Shown here: positions 10,160-21,755 of the stretch, in pieces
How positions within the stretch are numbered: the first letter of the stretch is position 1
How the letters are laid out: each line of letters starts with the position of its first letter
Source of the DNA: Macrosoma leucophasiata
Lineage: Eukaryota; Arthropoda; Insecta; Lepidoptera; Hedylidae
Assembly: GCA_036365455.1 (NCBI GenBank)
Contig: JAWQUS010000022.1
Location: 1,116,001-1,180,000 of the forward strand
Length of the DNA: 64,000 bases
Direction: 5' to 3'
The notes under the pieces: model-generated
The model's database searches: none
The model's input: the letters and a program-made list of their open reading frames with translations, nothing else
Told to the model about the DNA's origin: nothing
Translations under genes and position numbers: made by a program

Positions 10160-12519
10160 GTGAGTGGGGTGGTAGTTGGGTTGGTTGTCAGCGGGGTGTG
10201 TAGATATGGAGGTTTTGTTTTTAGTAAAAGTTTTTGTAAAAAAAAAAATGTGTTTGTGAATGTATTTTAACAAAAAAAATATTTTTTTTTTATCTTTTTT
10301 TTTTTATTTTGTTAGTCAAAGAAATTATTTAAAAATATAAACTTTACTGCTGTTTAAAAAAGTTTTCTCATATTTTTTAATCCTTTTTTTAATTTTTGTA
10401 GTTTAGGAAATTAATTAAAAATATAAACTGCTATTTTAAAAGAGTTTTGCTCTTATTTTTTTATATATTTTTATAATCCATTTTTTATTTTAATAGTAAA
10501 TTTTAAAAAAATATAAAAAATATTACTTACTTTATTTAAGTTATATTTTGAATATATATAGAGATATACATTAAAGCTATTTTTGAGTGATCGACGACAT
10601 TTTAACTCTTCTATGCTTTTCGATTTTTATTTTTTTTATTTTGTGGTTAGAAGTTCTTACCGATTTTTTGAAGGAATATAGAGAAACATTCTTGTAATAC
10701 TTACGTAACTACTCATATTTCTCCTGACAAGCAAGAATAAATTATGAAATTAAATATTATTTTTCTGTACGTTACATTTCTTTAACTCATTAGTTTCAAT
10801 CATGATCATATAAGTAATCTTTATACACTATTATTTATTCGCATATAAAAAATATCAATCTTGACATTATTAAAAATATAAATGGTTTCTTTTAAAAGAA
10901 TAACCAAATTATCATTACATGGTCTTATTATTTTATTTTTTGTTGCCCATTCATCGCAATTTCTTTGACGAATATTGTTATTTGGTCTTCTATACCGCAA
11001 AAAAACAGCTTCTCTATGCAACATTCTCATCTCTTATCAACAAATATGGAGCAGCTGATTTTTTTCGCTATTTTAGGATTTCATAGTAAGAGGTAAAATT
11101 GGTCAGAATGATGAGTACAGTGATAACTTTAAAGATTCATTTACTGTTTAATTATGTACTTCGTCTCTAAACACCTTGTATAGTAATTTGCACTCCCTTT
11201 TACCAATAAGTATAATGACGTCACACCTTAATTTTTTAATGACTTACTTTTAATAAATATGTTGTAATACATGTTTTACAAGAATATTATTTTCATATCA
11301 GTGTATACATTGACTTTTCTACTTGATTGGTATATGTGTATATTTATTTTTTGTTTGAGTATACATATACGTTAATTTTATATCATCTATTAAGAAATAC
11401 AAAAAAGTTTATATTCTTCATAACCAATATTCCCAACACTTTTACCTCTAGTTTATTTCTTGCTGCGGTTTTTACATCTTTATTTTTCTATAATTTATAC
11501 TTTTTGATAAATATAAGCATACATATTTTCTAAATTCTTTTCAAAATTACAATTAATAAATTTTGAATAAATTCTTACAAGAGATTTAAAGGGTGCAATT
11601 TGAACCCCATGTATCTGAGAACCCCGAATATCTAAAACCCCGCCGGCACCGACGCGTGTGTGCGCGTGTATGTGTGTTTATGTACGTAACCACGCAGTAT
11701 CAGCTTCCACCGCCGCTTGGAAGGCCGACCCTTAACAGCCCGTTGAAAGAAGAATTGAAAGACACTGTTAAATATTTTTATTTAGGACTAATTTTGTTAG
11801 GATATTAAAAAGATAAATTTTGAAAGTATTTTGTAATTTAAAGCCACACAATACAAAAATCAGTAACTTCTTTAACTGATTCTTGAAAAAGTTTCAAATA
11901 TTTTGTTCTTCACATTCAATTTAATAATTAAATGTCATTGCTGTATAATAACTAATTACTTATTCTAGTTCCATGAAATTATTTAAGAATTGTTTTATAT
12001 TATTTCGCATTAACCACGTGCTTGTGAAATATATTTTATTTTAAAGAAAAATATTTAAGAAGTTTTTAAAAATTTACCAATTCTTTTCATTAATTCTTCT
12101 TTGAATAACAACTTCTTTTTAAAAGCTTTGGAAGTTTACGCTGAAAGAAACGCTTTCCAAATGGCAAAAGCATTAGTAGTAACATAGATATTTCAGTTAC
12201 GAAAATAGCTTTTTTTTTTTTTCAAAAATCCTAAAACGGCGGTATCTCAAATTATAATTTGCTTTTAAGTATCCAATTAATCGTAAGTATCGTAACTGTT
12301 TTTACGTGCAATAGTTTTTTTTTTTTTTGAAATGGTGTATGAAATATTTTTCTAATGTTAACATAATGTTGAAATAACAATTTCCTGGAATAAATTATTT
12401 TAAAAATGCAAAATATATGTACTGTCATTAATTTTTATACTCCTTGGTTAGAAATCAAAGCTCCATGGTAGCATCCAACAATAAGATGAAAGCATTATTA
12501 TTTTTTATGGTATTGCGCC
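10160..12519 (+). other. Intron 3, first part: AT-rich, little recognised
   Basis: Very AT-rich sequence with T runs. Apart from the R3 tail fragment at 11990-12052 I see no genes or known repeats. Confidence 0.5.
11990..12052 (-). repeat. R3 tail fragment
   Basis: It matches only the reversed 3' tail of R3 (TTTCGCATTAACCACGTGC, TTGTGAAATATATTTTATTT). Confidence 0.6.
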
Positions 12520-12810
12520 AGCGCAGCTTCGGAGTTCGAGGGCGCAGTCACCACCACATAACCTGAACTATCGCCCATCAGAGGATAATGCTCAGCGAGT
12601 CGTGTTTCAGTTAGATGGTAATACATGGCCTCGAAATAACTAGGTTACTAACTAATACTAGGTCACCGAGGCAAAACAACTTAGACCTCAGGGATGGCAA
12701 TTCCATCTGCATTTTGATCTTATGTTTTTGTGTAGATGTCTATAGGCCGCAGTATTAACTTAGCATTAATGCTAAATACATGTTCGTTACTAGCACTTGG
12801 AAAGCTTATT
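12520..12810 (+). repeat. Family A, old copy
   Basis: Diverged full-length match (GGAGTTCGAGGGCGCAG, CCTCAGGGATGGCAATTCC, TGTCTATAGGCCGCAG). It has no poly-A tail left. Confidence 0.6.
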
Positions 12811-12925
12811 TGCTAAAACAATCTTTCACATGCCTGTATTAACAGGTTTCCTGTGCCATGAATCATATGAGAGCATTTGCATTGATTAAGCTCTCGTTTA
12901 CAATGGGATAGGGAATAGGTTAAAC

Positions 12926-13110
12926 CAGAGGTTCCCAAACTATTTTTTCTTGTAGACCCCTTTCAATTTTGTTATGGTTTCCGTGGACCCCCTCCTTGCT
13001 ATATTTATATCACATTCCCATATTGCCAATTTTATTCAACGCCTACGTAGACCCCCATCGAGTCCCATTGAACCCCAGGGGGTCTATATGGACCACTTTG
13101 TGAATCACTG
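12926..13110 (+). mobile_element. hAT-type MITE, 185 bp
   Basis: Ends CAGAGGTTCCCAAACT and GTGAATCACTG, imperfect inverted repeats, flanked by perfect 8-bp duplications GGTTAAAC (12918-12925 and 13111-13118). An 8-bp duplication with CAG termini is typical of hAT elements. No coding capacity. Confidence 0.88.
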
Positions 13111-13374
13111 GGTTAAACAATCAATTGTTATAAACAACAATAAACTAAATACATTTTTACATGCACCATTTTGTTAAAAATAAAAAACAATTTCTAAAAT
13201 AGTTGAATCTCTAAACTACTACGAAAAAACTACTACTACAAAATTTGAGATAACGCCAAATAAATATCACCGGAATAAGCATGTGCGGTACATACTAACA
13301 CACATCCACTAGCGCAATACCATTATATACATCCTGTATAGCCATTAAGTGTTCTTTTTCACCATAAATAACAG

Positions 13375-14325
13375 AGGCCAGAGAGACGTTACAAGGAAAC
13401 CTCTCCTACATACAAACGCAACTCCCTCACAAATGGAGTAAGAGACAGCAATGGCAACGAAGTGCCTTCAGTCTCCGAGATTAGAAAGAGATTAGACTCG
13501 AAAATGACAGTCACGAAACTACCAGCCAACGACACCAGATACTCCAAAACCATAGACCATTATTTGAACCAACTAAAAGAATGCGAAAACGGTGGCTACA
13601 CGAAAATAAACTCTAAAGACGACCATCCAGTACCCGTTCATTTGCCTTACATAGAAAAAAATGGCATATCCAAATGGGATTCCAAATCCAATTCAAACTC
13701 AGATCTGTCTATTAGCAAAACGATATCCGAACCATTATCATTAGCTAAACCTGTAGTAGAAAAAAATCAGATGTCTGTATCCCTAACAGCCAAACTTCCA
13801 TCCGAAAGGGTGACTAGCAGTGTTAAAAGTCAATTCGATCCGAACAATCCTATAGGAAAGATTCTAGAAAAATCTACAGTGATACACGGCGAGAATGGCG
13901 ACGATAAACGTTTGAGGAACAGTCCTGAAATAACAAAGAAAGATATTAAAAACGATATTGAAAAGCAAGTGAAAGCACCAAAACACACATCCAATTTCGC
14001 ATCATACATTCAAATATCCCAACCCATATCGTCTAATTCCGTTAAAAAGGAAGATGAATTAAAGAAAGATAAGAAGAATAGACTTAAATATATAGATTCT
14101 GAGGAAGATAAATTAGTATTGGATGATGTAGAATCGCCTAGTGGTACAGGTTTTGAAAATAAGACATTTGAACATGAGAACTTTTTGAAGAAACGCACTG
14201 AAGAGAGAGAGGTTTTGGACGAAGTAAAATCAATGGAGACTAGTACGGAAAGTACAATAAGTGAAACAGAAGACAGTAGTCCGGAGGCACCGCGGCGAAG
14301 GGAGACCTACGATGACATTAAAGCC
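13375..14325 (+). CDS. Usp2: Usp2 coding exon 4 (large disordered exon)
   Basis: The acceptor AG is at 13373-13374 and the donor GTAAGT at 14326. It holds 317 codons, residues 194-510, phase 0 at both ends. It is rich in Lys, Glu, Ser and Thr with no membrane segment or recognisable fold. Near its end the sequence is acidic and Ser/Thr-rich (SMETSTESTISETEDSSPE), PEST-like, which could control protein turnover. The reading frame is open across the whole exon, in a region where other frames are closed. No paralogous domain is recognised. Confidence 0.85.
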
Positions 14326-15099
14326 GTAAGTACTCATTTTGTTTTTTTTTTTAATTGGCAGTGGCTTAGTTTGTTTCGGAATTCGAATGTCATTTAATTT
14401 TGTCACTTTCTTGGAATTGTCTATGGATTTAATTCTGGATGTGATGTTCTGTCTCGCTTTATTCGGTATGATAAGAGCGGGATAGAAGCAGTTGTCTTAA
14501 ATCTCAAATTATAACCCTACTTATTTTTTAAATGCATAATATTTTATCATGAAGCAACTTTACTGTGATAAATACTAATGTTAAGTATATTGGTTATAAA
14601 TATAACTGTTTGAGAATTATTGAGCATAATAATATAATATGTCCGGCACAAAATTCCGTAGACAATTATTATTTTTATTTTTTTTTTCAATAAAAAATAC
14701 CATATAATAATGCTGAAACAAACCTAGCCAAGCACTACCCTTGTTATATCTGCACTATATTTATGAAAATTATACAATGTAACTTTATTCGTAAAATGGC
14801 GTATTGTGTTTAGCACAAGATGGCGACTGTGTTAGTAGACGGTAAATATCTTTATTATAAACGCTTAACACTCAATCTCAAATTAGATTATTTATTTAAA
14901 TTTACTTAAATTAGATGTAAGTTTTAGGGATTAGGATGATTATAGAGATAAGGCTCTACAGAGCCGAAAATAGTCGAAATACAATATTTCTTGTTAGATA
15001 CTGTTGTACTGCTGTACAGGGTTATTTGAAATTAACCTATCACGTCTTGCAGGCAGCCTCTCTACATCAATCCCAACAACATTTGTTCTATAACTTTTT
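14326..15099 (+). other. Start of intron 4: no recognised feature
   Basis: AT-rich sequence. CTCTACAGAGCCGAAAATA at about 14951 recurs at 37901, so a short repeat is present. Nothing else is recognised. Confidence 0.5.
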
Positions 15100-15643
15100 A
15101 AAGGAGATGTTGCAAAAATGTATGGACCTACGGCCATGTATTGTACACAATATCATTAACAGGCAAAATCAATATAAAAATGTTTTTTACTGCATATTTT
15201 CACTTGTTTAGCTTTATTTGCAGTTACAAAACATTATTTGCAGTTAGAATTGCAACTCAAAACCAACATGGCGAATATGGCGGTCAATGTTATTTTGACA
15301 AATTACACTAATAATCGATACTAATCGATTTCCAATTTAAAGAAATTCATCGGAACTTCTTTAAATTGATCGATTCGATACATCGTTTTTTTGTTAATAT
15401 GTGATGCACTAGTAAGATGCATAGAACATTAGTTTTGTTTTATCTACATAGGTACTATCCCAAGCGTCGGCTGTATCGCCGCCATATTGAACATGGTTGA
15501 AAATGATAAAATCGTTTGAATTAAATGTGGTTGTAACTCTAAAATGTATTCTTGAATAAATTAATGGTAAATTACCCATTACTTCTTTAATTTACCCATT
15601 TTTTGAGGTACTGTGCGAACCAGAGCCGAGCAACATCTCCTTT
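15100..15643 (+). mobile_element. MITE1 element
   Basis: Terminal inverted repeats AAAGGAGATGTTGC and CAACATCTCCTTT. The body contains TGCAGTTACAAAACATTATT, ACATGGCGAATATGGCGG and GGCTGTATCGCCGCC. Five copies in the window show the same ends and no coding capacity. The superfamily is not decided because no clear target duplication is seen. Confidence 0.8.
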
Positions 15644-15649
15644 AAATTT

Positions 15650-15830
15650 TCCCATACAAAATTATTTTTTTGTCACAAAACTGGGATTTACTCAACGTAG
15701 GTATACCATGTACCTTTGCCTAGGCAAAATATCGCCACGTGCAGAGGGGTTCGGGGTTGAGGAGTTGACGCAGTGGCGACAATGCTCTTTTGAACTTTTG
15801 AAAACATTGAAATAAAACTTGTTTTTAAAT
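15650..15830 (+). repeat. R8 dispersed repeat
   Basis: ACCATGTACCTTTGCCTAGG and CAAAATATCGCCACG match 58195-58305 (GCCACGCACCTTGCCTAAG, AAAATGTCGCCGCG). Confidence 0.5.
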
Positions 15831-16200
15831 TTATCTCGCGTGTATTAAACTAACCAGAATTAAAGAACATATCGCTGACGTCGAAAACCGTAGAGCATCT
15901 GCAGTCTGTGATCACATAGCGGACAAACCAACTCATTATATTCCGTTTGACAAAACTCGAATACTCGCTACAGAACACAAACCAATTCCAAGAATGGTTC
16001 GCGAGGCTATTGAGATTAAAAAACATCCAAATTTCAATAGAGAAGATGGTCGGCGATTGTCACCAACATGGGAGCCAGTACTGAGTAGAATTAAAGCCCA
16101 ACCGCACTCTGTAAGACCTCAAGATACAATTAATAACTTTTGTGTCAATCCTGAACGCTAAGCAAGACGTTTGTGAAATAGATGGAGGTAGCTGCACATA

Positions 16201-16734
16201 TACGGAATGACGGATAATAACGGATATGACGGAATTGAACATCAACTGAAGAGCCAGTATTAGAAGCTCTTCAGTTGATGTTCAATTCCGTCATATCCGA
16301 GGGCAAAACTCCACAGGCGTGGCACAGAAGTGTACTGTGAACTATGGGCCTCATAAGAAGGCTCAAGGTCACTCAGAGAGCAATGGAGAGAGCTATGCTT
16401 GGAGTTTCTCTGCGAGACCGAATCAGAAATGAGGAGATCCGCATGAGAACCAAAGTTACCGACATAGCTCACCGAATAGCGAGACTCAAGTGGCAGTGGG
16501 CAGGGCACATAGCTCGACGAACTGACGGCCGTTGGGGCAGAGCAGTTCTCGAGTGGCGACCACGTACCGGAAAGCGAAGCGTAGGCAGGCCTCCCACAAG
16601 ATGGACCGACGACCTGGTGAAGGTCGCGGGCAATCGCTGGATGAGGGCGGCCCAGGACCGTTCGTTGTGGCATTCTTTGGGGGAGGCCTTTGTTCAGCAG
16701 TGGACGTATTTTGGCTGAAATGATGATGATGATG
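16201..16734 (+). mobile_element. RTE-type LINE, 5'-truncated with 5' snap-back
   Basis: Flanked by an 11-bp duplication AGCTGCACATA (16190-16200, 16735-16745). The 3' part encodes the end of an RTE reverse transcriptase polyprotein (TDGRWGRAVLEWRPRTGKRS, GRPPTRWTDDLVKVAG, EAFVQQW) and ends in an ATG/ATGA microsatellite, as RTE elements do. The 5' 65 bp forms a perfect 34-bp inverted repeat with the next segment. Confidence 0.82.
16221..16299. repeat. Perfect 34-bp inverted repeat
   Basis: Arms 16221-16254 and 16266-16299, 34 of 34 bases paired, with an 11-base spacer. It marks the 5' junction of the RTE insertion. Confidence 0.92.
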
Positions 16735-16839
16735 AGCTGCACATAATAATTTTTCAAACTGCTGTCAGACAAATGTCACCTCAGTCTGCCCGAGACCACG
16801 GAAGCTGAAAAGCGACCGAAACGTCGGGTTCGATTTTAA

Positions 16840-16965
16840 ATTATTTATTTATTTATACTTTTATGGACATTGTACATATGGCGGACTTAATGCCACTAGG
16901 CATTCTCTGACAGTTAACCATGGGGTTATGGGACAAATTGTCCGTTTATTCCCATCGGCCCGGTG
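16840..16965 (+). repeat. LINE 3'-end-like repeat
   Basis: TTATTTATTTATACTTTTAT followed by TGGCGGACTTAATGCC and the CATTCTCTGACAGTTAACC string; related pieces at 23247-23330, 42990-43090 and 58725-58880. Confidence 0.5.
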
Positions 16966-17039
16966 GTCGTTAGTTTCATAGTTATACTGCAATGGTTTAT
17001 TCGCATTTCGCATCGGACGTTAGGTACCGATAGTCTAAA

Positions 17040-17197
17040 ATTGACTTAGGTGACATATTTTCAATTTGTCAACTTTTTCGTCATGAGTGTCGTTTTCTTG
17101 GTTCATCCTCACCCTCACCCTCATGAACCAAGAAAATGACACCCATGACGAAAAAGTTGACAAATTGTCAAATTGAAAATATGTCACCTAAGTCAAT
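17040..17197. repeat. Long imperfect hairpin
   Basis: Arms of about 67 and 75 bp (17040-17106 and 17123-17197) pair almost throughout, with a CCTCACC-rich loop of about 16 bases. Confidence 0.88.
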
Positions 17198-17479
17198 TTT
17201 TAACAGAGTTCAAAAAACGAGATGGTTCTCAATTCGGGTGGTATTTTTTTTTTTGTGTATGTACGCGAATTTCGCCGAGATTTCTGGACCGATTTACGTA
17301 ATTCGTTTTTTGTTTGATGCGGAATAGTTTCGAATTGGTCCCATAAAAATTTGATTCAGATAGGCCTATCAGTTTTTATTTTATGAGCATTTTTTTACTT
17401 ACTTTCACCTCAGACTAAAGGAATTAGAATAGACGGCGAGTTGTCATACAGTGCGTTGAATGCACTGACGTCCTACTTA

Positions 17480-17706
17480 ATCCTAATGCGCATGACAACC
17501 GATAGCCGCTGGGGTAGAAAGGTTCTCGAGTGGAGACCACGTATCGGCAAACGCAGCGTAGGACGTCCACCCGCAAGATGGACCGACGACCTGATCAAGG
17601 CTGCAGGTACCCGCTGGATGCACGTCGCTTCCGATCGGTCAGCATGGAGGTCATTGGGGGAGGCCTATGTTCAGCAGTGGACGTCCTATGGCTGATATGA
17701 TGATGA
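17480..17706 (+). mobile_element. RTE-type LINE 3' end
   Basis: The frame reads TTDSRWGRKVLEWRPRIGKR, GRPPARWTDDLIKAAG and EAYVQQWTSYG, then a stop and ATGATGATGA. It matches the RTE fragment at 16300-16734. Confidence 0.8.
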
Positions 17707-17739
17707 TAAAATGGTACCTAACGATAATATGTAAGCAAT

Positions 17740-18850
17740 GCGGGTGTCAATGTTAGGGTTCCTTGAGGTTTTAATTACGAAAATGGTATCTCCTTTCAAG
17801 TCAAAGATGGCGGACATCATTTTTTTTAGAAAAAATGATATGGATCTATATTTTACGGTTTCCTGAGGTGCATTTTTCTAATTCAAGAAGGCGGACAGAT
17901 GAAAAATGAAGAGAAAATGGCATCCATTTTCAGTTGCAAGATGGCGGACGGACATTGTTTTCAAAATGTGATATAGGTATCGATTTCGAGGTTTCTTGGA
18001 GTGCTGTTTAGGAAAATGGCATCTGTTTTCAGATCCAAGATGGCGGACGGACGTTTTTTTTTTTTTCAAAATGTTATATGGGGTATCAATTTCGAGGTTT
18101 CTTGGGGTGCTGATTACGAAAATGGCATCTATTTTCTGATCCACGATGGCGCACAGATTTTTACTTTCATAATATGATATGGGTATCAATTTCTAGGTTT
18201 CTTGGAGTGCTTATTACGAAAATGACAACTTTTTAAGATCCAAGATGGCTAATAACTGTTTCTTAAATCAAATGCGTGTAACTTTCAAAGTTTTCTAAGA
18301 TGCTATTAGCCTATATAGGTGTATATAAATAAAAAACCATTATTTCCGCAACAATTGACGACCCGGTTAGTCCAGCGGTGTGAGATGACCGTTTGATTCG
18401 AAGGGTCGCGGGTTCGATCCCCGCACTGGGACAAATATTTGTATGGCCTGCAGATATTTGTTTCGGGTCTGGGTGTTTGTGTATGTGTTGTATGTGTACA
18501 ACGGCACCCACGACACAGGTTTATACCTACTGTGGGGCTGTGAGTGTAAGCGTATTTTATTTTTTATTTTATTTTAATTATTATCTTGGATCTCAAAACT
18601 GATGCCATTTTTGCAATCAGCACCTCTAGGAATCTCGATATTGATTCCCATTTCACATTTTGAAAAAAAAGTCTGTCCACCATCTTGGATCTGAAAACGG
18701 ATGCCATTTTCGAAATCAGCACCTCGAAAAACCTCAAAATTGTTACCCAATAAAACCGCGAAATTGGCACCATATCACAATGTAGAAAAATATTTAAGTC
18801 CGCCATCTTCGATTTGAAATACCAATCAGAATCAGAAATTAATTTATTCA
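17740..18850. repeat. Fold-back repeat: inverted arrays around an R2 SINE
   Basis: The left block (17740-18260) holds about five units of roughly 100 bp, each with AAAATGGCATC and CAAGATGGCGGAC. The right block (18580-18830) holds about three units in reverse orientation (CCATCTTGGATCTGAAAACG). The R2 SINE at 18358-18575 lies between them. Confidence 0.75.
18358..18575 (+). mobile_element. R2 tRNA-derived SINE
   Basis: The tRNA-like head GACCCGGTTAGTCCAGCGG has A box TAGTCCAGCGG and B box GGGTTCGATCC. It is followed by a body with GTTTCGGGTCTGGGTGTT and ends GTAAGCGTATTTTATTTT. Five other copies share this layout. It is inserted between the two arms of a fold-back repeat. Confidence 0.85.
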
Positions 18851-19079
18851 TTTAGGTTGACAAGCACCGTTTATAACATGTCAAAAACTAACAAAATAAA
18901 TTAAAGTGAAAAACAATTGATATGCACGTCTAATTAAAACAAAAATATAAATACATATAATTTTGTTAATTGTATTATTGTTATATTTATATTATATTCG
19001 TAATTATCACCTACAGGAACCCTGACATTGATACGCACATTGCTAACATACTATTGTCACTTACATGTAAATTGGTAAA

Positions 19080-19480
19080 TGCGGTGGTGCTCGCTCGCTC
19101 TGGAGCTCTACCACTGCATATTACTATCTACCCGGAACAGGATAACTGTTTACATTAGAGAAAACTGATAACCACTTACTGGCAGGTCAAATAGGTAACA
19201 TGTAGGTGTTCACGCTTTCGAGCTCGTTCATTGCAGCTCTATCACCGTACATTACCACCGAACACAATAGCGGTGGACACTACCACTTCGCGGCTGGAAG
19301 GTAAATTGAATTAAGTACATAAATATTCCATTTTCAAATTATGCTAAAATACACCGCTCAAGACCTTAAATTTATCACCCAACTGATTTTAAACTAAGAG
19401 CTCAGAGGGGGAGGGCAAAACAGGTAGGACGTCGAAGTGTCCATTCTAAACGTAGTATTATTACATATTTTCTGATAAAG
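19080..19480. repeat. Degraded family A and R6 pieces
   Basis: GCGGTGGTGCTCGCTCGC, GGAGCTCTACCACTGC and later AGGACGTCGAAGTGTCCATT are recognisable, but order and borders are scrambled. Confidence 0.5.
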
Positions 19481-19946
19481 GTTTTAAAGTATTATTAAAA
19501 ATATCGATACCGACTAACGTATATGCGGTACAACACTATCGATTGACTTTCTTTTCTTAGAAAGGGACAAATAATGTAAATAACGTAATGAGTGAGCAGG
19601 ACTTTGCGAAAATGTACTTGTTCTTAATCCAGTTTCAGTTGATCTCTGATAATAAGTGTTTTAAATGAATTTATTTACTTACCGGTGAACTGTCATACCA
19701 TCTTTTTTAATATTTGATGTTCTAGACGTATTTAGACATGATTTTACTGCGCAGGAAGCCATTCCCTAGATATTTTCTTTAGAAAATAGATTATTTCTCA
19801 CGTACGAACGGGTCGGATGCTTGGTCACTAAGGGCGTCATTGGCGTCGCGATTTCGAGCATTGAAAATAGGCTAGCAAATTAGCTAGCAACTAGTTGTGC
19901 GCGTCGGTCGCCCTGTATGCGGTATCTATTGGGGGTGATCTGTGGA

Positions 19947-20400
19947 ATTTCTTCATTAGATTCACTCATCTTGACAGTACGAAAAACAAATGAAAATCAC
20001 ACATTTGCCTAATTTGAATTTGGAATTATATTCTTTAAAATTGTAACTTTCAATGATACCAAAACCAGCCAGATACAAATACTTTTTATTTGTAAAGAAA
20101 AATGGAAAGAAAAATTTGACTTCAGGCGAGACTCGAACTCGCGGCCTACTGGGAATCTAGTCCAGCCGCTCTTCCAATTGAGCTACTGAAGTCCTGCCCG
20201 ATTTGTCAAATCTTAGGCCGCGAGTTCGAGTCTCGCCTGAAGTCAAATTTTTCTTTCCATTTTTCTTTACAAATAAAATATATTTCACAAGCATGTGTTA
20301 ATGCGAAATAATATAAAACAGATACAAATACTACAGCCAAAGAGATTTTATTACAAGTTCGTACATACTATAATGCGAAAAGACTTTTTCCCCAACCTAT
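19947..20400 (-). mobile_element. mariner copy 3, end fragment interrupted by an R3 insertion
   Basis: It matches the transposase start and 5' noncoding end of copies 1 and 2, including the terminal repeat ending at 20400 followed by TA. It is interrupted at 20084-20319 by a tRNA-like SINE pair with a 13-bp target duplication. Confidence 0.88.
20084..20319. mobile_element. R3 tRNA-derived SINE, inverted pair, with 13-bp target duplication
   Basis: Two R3 units lie head to head: a minus-strand tRNA-like unit, then a plus-strand part. The insertion is bounded by AGATACAAATACT at 20071-20083 and 20320-20332, inside mariner sequence. The R3 tRNA-like part has an A box (TAGCTCAATTGG), a B box (GAGTTCGAGTC) and a 7-bp acceptor stem GACTTCA/TGAAGTC. 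The anticodon stem is imperfect, so it is a SINE rather than a working tRNA gene. Confidence 0.8.
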
Positions 20401-20507
20401 TATCTTCGTCAATATTTCATTTTTGTCAAACGTTAACTAAAAGTTGTTGGTAATTGTATAAAGATTCTAAAAATGAACTTAGAAACCTTAGTAACATCAC
20501 GCCTGTA

Positions 20508-20582
20508 ATCGCCTGCGGGATCGAACCCGCGACCCTTCCAATCAAACGGTCGTCTCACACCGCTGGACTAACCGGGTCGTCA
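20508..20582 (-). repeat. R2 SINE, tRNA-like head only
   Basis: Reverse copy of the R2 head (GATCGAACCCGCGACCC to GGACTAACCGGGTCGTCA), directly abutting an R5 repeat. Confidence 0.75.
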
Positions 20583-20584
20583 TA

Positions 20585-20850
20585 TTTTATTCCACCTTAG
20601 GCATCTGATTTCCGTGCTTCGGGGGGCACGTTAAGCCGTCGGTCCCGGTTGCCATCGATAGATAACAGTCGTTTAACCTTGTCGGAGGCGTTATGGGCGG
20701 TTTGAAAACATCCGACAGCGGGTTGGCCACTAACCCGTATCTCCACCAATCCGCATTGTAGCAGCGTGGTGGGGTAAGCTCCAGGCCTCCCTCCAAAAAG
20801 GGGAGAGACTCGTGCCCAGCAGTGGGACGTATGTGTTGCCATTATTAGGC
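20585..20850 (-). repeat. R5 dispersed repeat
   Basis: Reverse copy, from TCCGTGCTTCGGGGGGCACG to AGCAGTGGGACGTATGTG; well conserved against 58370-58690. Confidence 0.75.
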
Positions 20851-21534
20851 ATTTGATGAAATGCCCATTTTCATTATTTCCCCGTGATCCCAAACCGAAA
20901 GTGCGTTCAGTTTATATAAAGAACATGAGTTCGTTGGCATTTAGCTATTCGGTCCGCGTCTGTGTGGGTGATGTCTCATTCCTGAGACGTCACTGTCTGT
21001 ATTCCTGACGCTACTCCACGCCTGTCTTACCCGAAGAGGTAGACAGTAGTAATGGATTAATTAGCATTCGCATTAATAGCATGCTAATGCTGTATTAGCA
21101 TTTCACAAATTAAATGGAGTTGTGAAATTCTGCGAAATGTGAAATGCTAATTCGCAATTATTTTGTTATTATCTTCGATTTGTTTGCATATAGGATAGTA
21201 AATTGAATGAATGCGTGAGATTTTTAATAATAATTAACGTGGCACCCTTTAACATTCATTAATTTGCATATTAACAGAAATCATATACTTCATTAGGTAT
21301 CAATTATTACCATATTAGCAAATAGCATAGCAATAAGCATGCTAAGCGTCACGAATTCACGTGCTTACGAAATTTTACGAGGAATAGCATTAATTGCCAT
21401 CGCTAGTAGACAGACGTAGTCAGTTACTTTGTAAGAATCTATACCTCAAAATGAAAAACGATACCCTCATAAGATCACTCGTGCGTGCGTCTGTCTGTCA
21501 CGGCCATTTGCTTCTAAAGTAGTGGCAGAGAATA
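20851..21534 (+). other. Intron 4 stretch without recognised features
   Basis: Contains several GCTAATGCTAAT-type short motifs between 21060 and 21330 (TTAGCATTCGCATTAATAGC and variants) but no gene or known repeat. Confidence 0.45.
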
Positions 21535-21755
21535 TGTATTATACTACGTACAGAATGGACACTTCGACGTCCCGCCCGATTTCCCCGCCTCACCCAACCT
21601 CCTCCCCTCTTATGGGCGACGGTTGGTATTCTCTACGTGCTACACGCACAGGTGCACGTGTAAATACACGTCTCTGATTGATGTCTGTGTAATAGAGACC
21701 AAATTAAGCGTTTGTATGGAATTTTGGCGTGTTTGCGGTGTGGTAGTGTAAATCG
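21535..21755 (+). repeat. R6 dispersed repeat
   Basis: GGACACTTCGACGTCCCGCC, CTTATGGGCGACGGTTGG, GTAAATACACGTCTCTGATT and AAGCGTTTGTATGGAATTTT, shared in order with 27960-28185 (reverse) and 49580-49790. Confidence 0.7.

Larger units (their letters stand above)
15832..16840 (+). mobile_element. Penelope-like retroelement 3' part, interrupted by an RTE insertion
   Basis: The frame near 15860-16160 reads HIADVENRRASAVCDHIADK, then PRMVREAIEIKKHPNFNRED and ends CVNPER, resembling the C-terminal region of Penelope-like elements. A matching copy lies at 45350-45712. The noncoding end (CACGGAAGCTGAAAAGCGAC, CGAAACGTCGGG) resumes after the RTE insertion at 16201-16734. Stops make it a dead fragment. 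Confidence 0.7.

Noticed and set aside
18393..18602. Recurring frame with Cys-rich sequence (MIRRVAGSIPALG...)
   Set aside because: It is a translation of the R2 SINE, present wherever R2 is on the plus strand.
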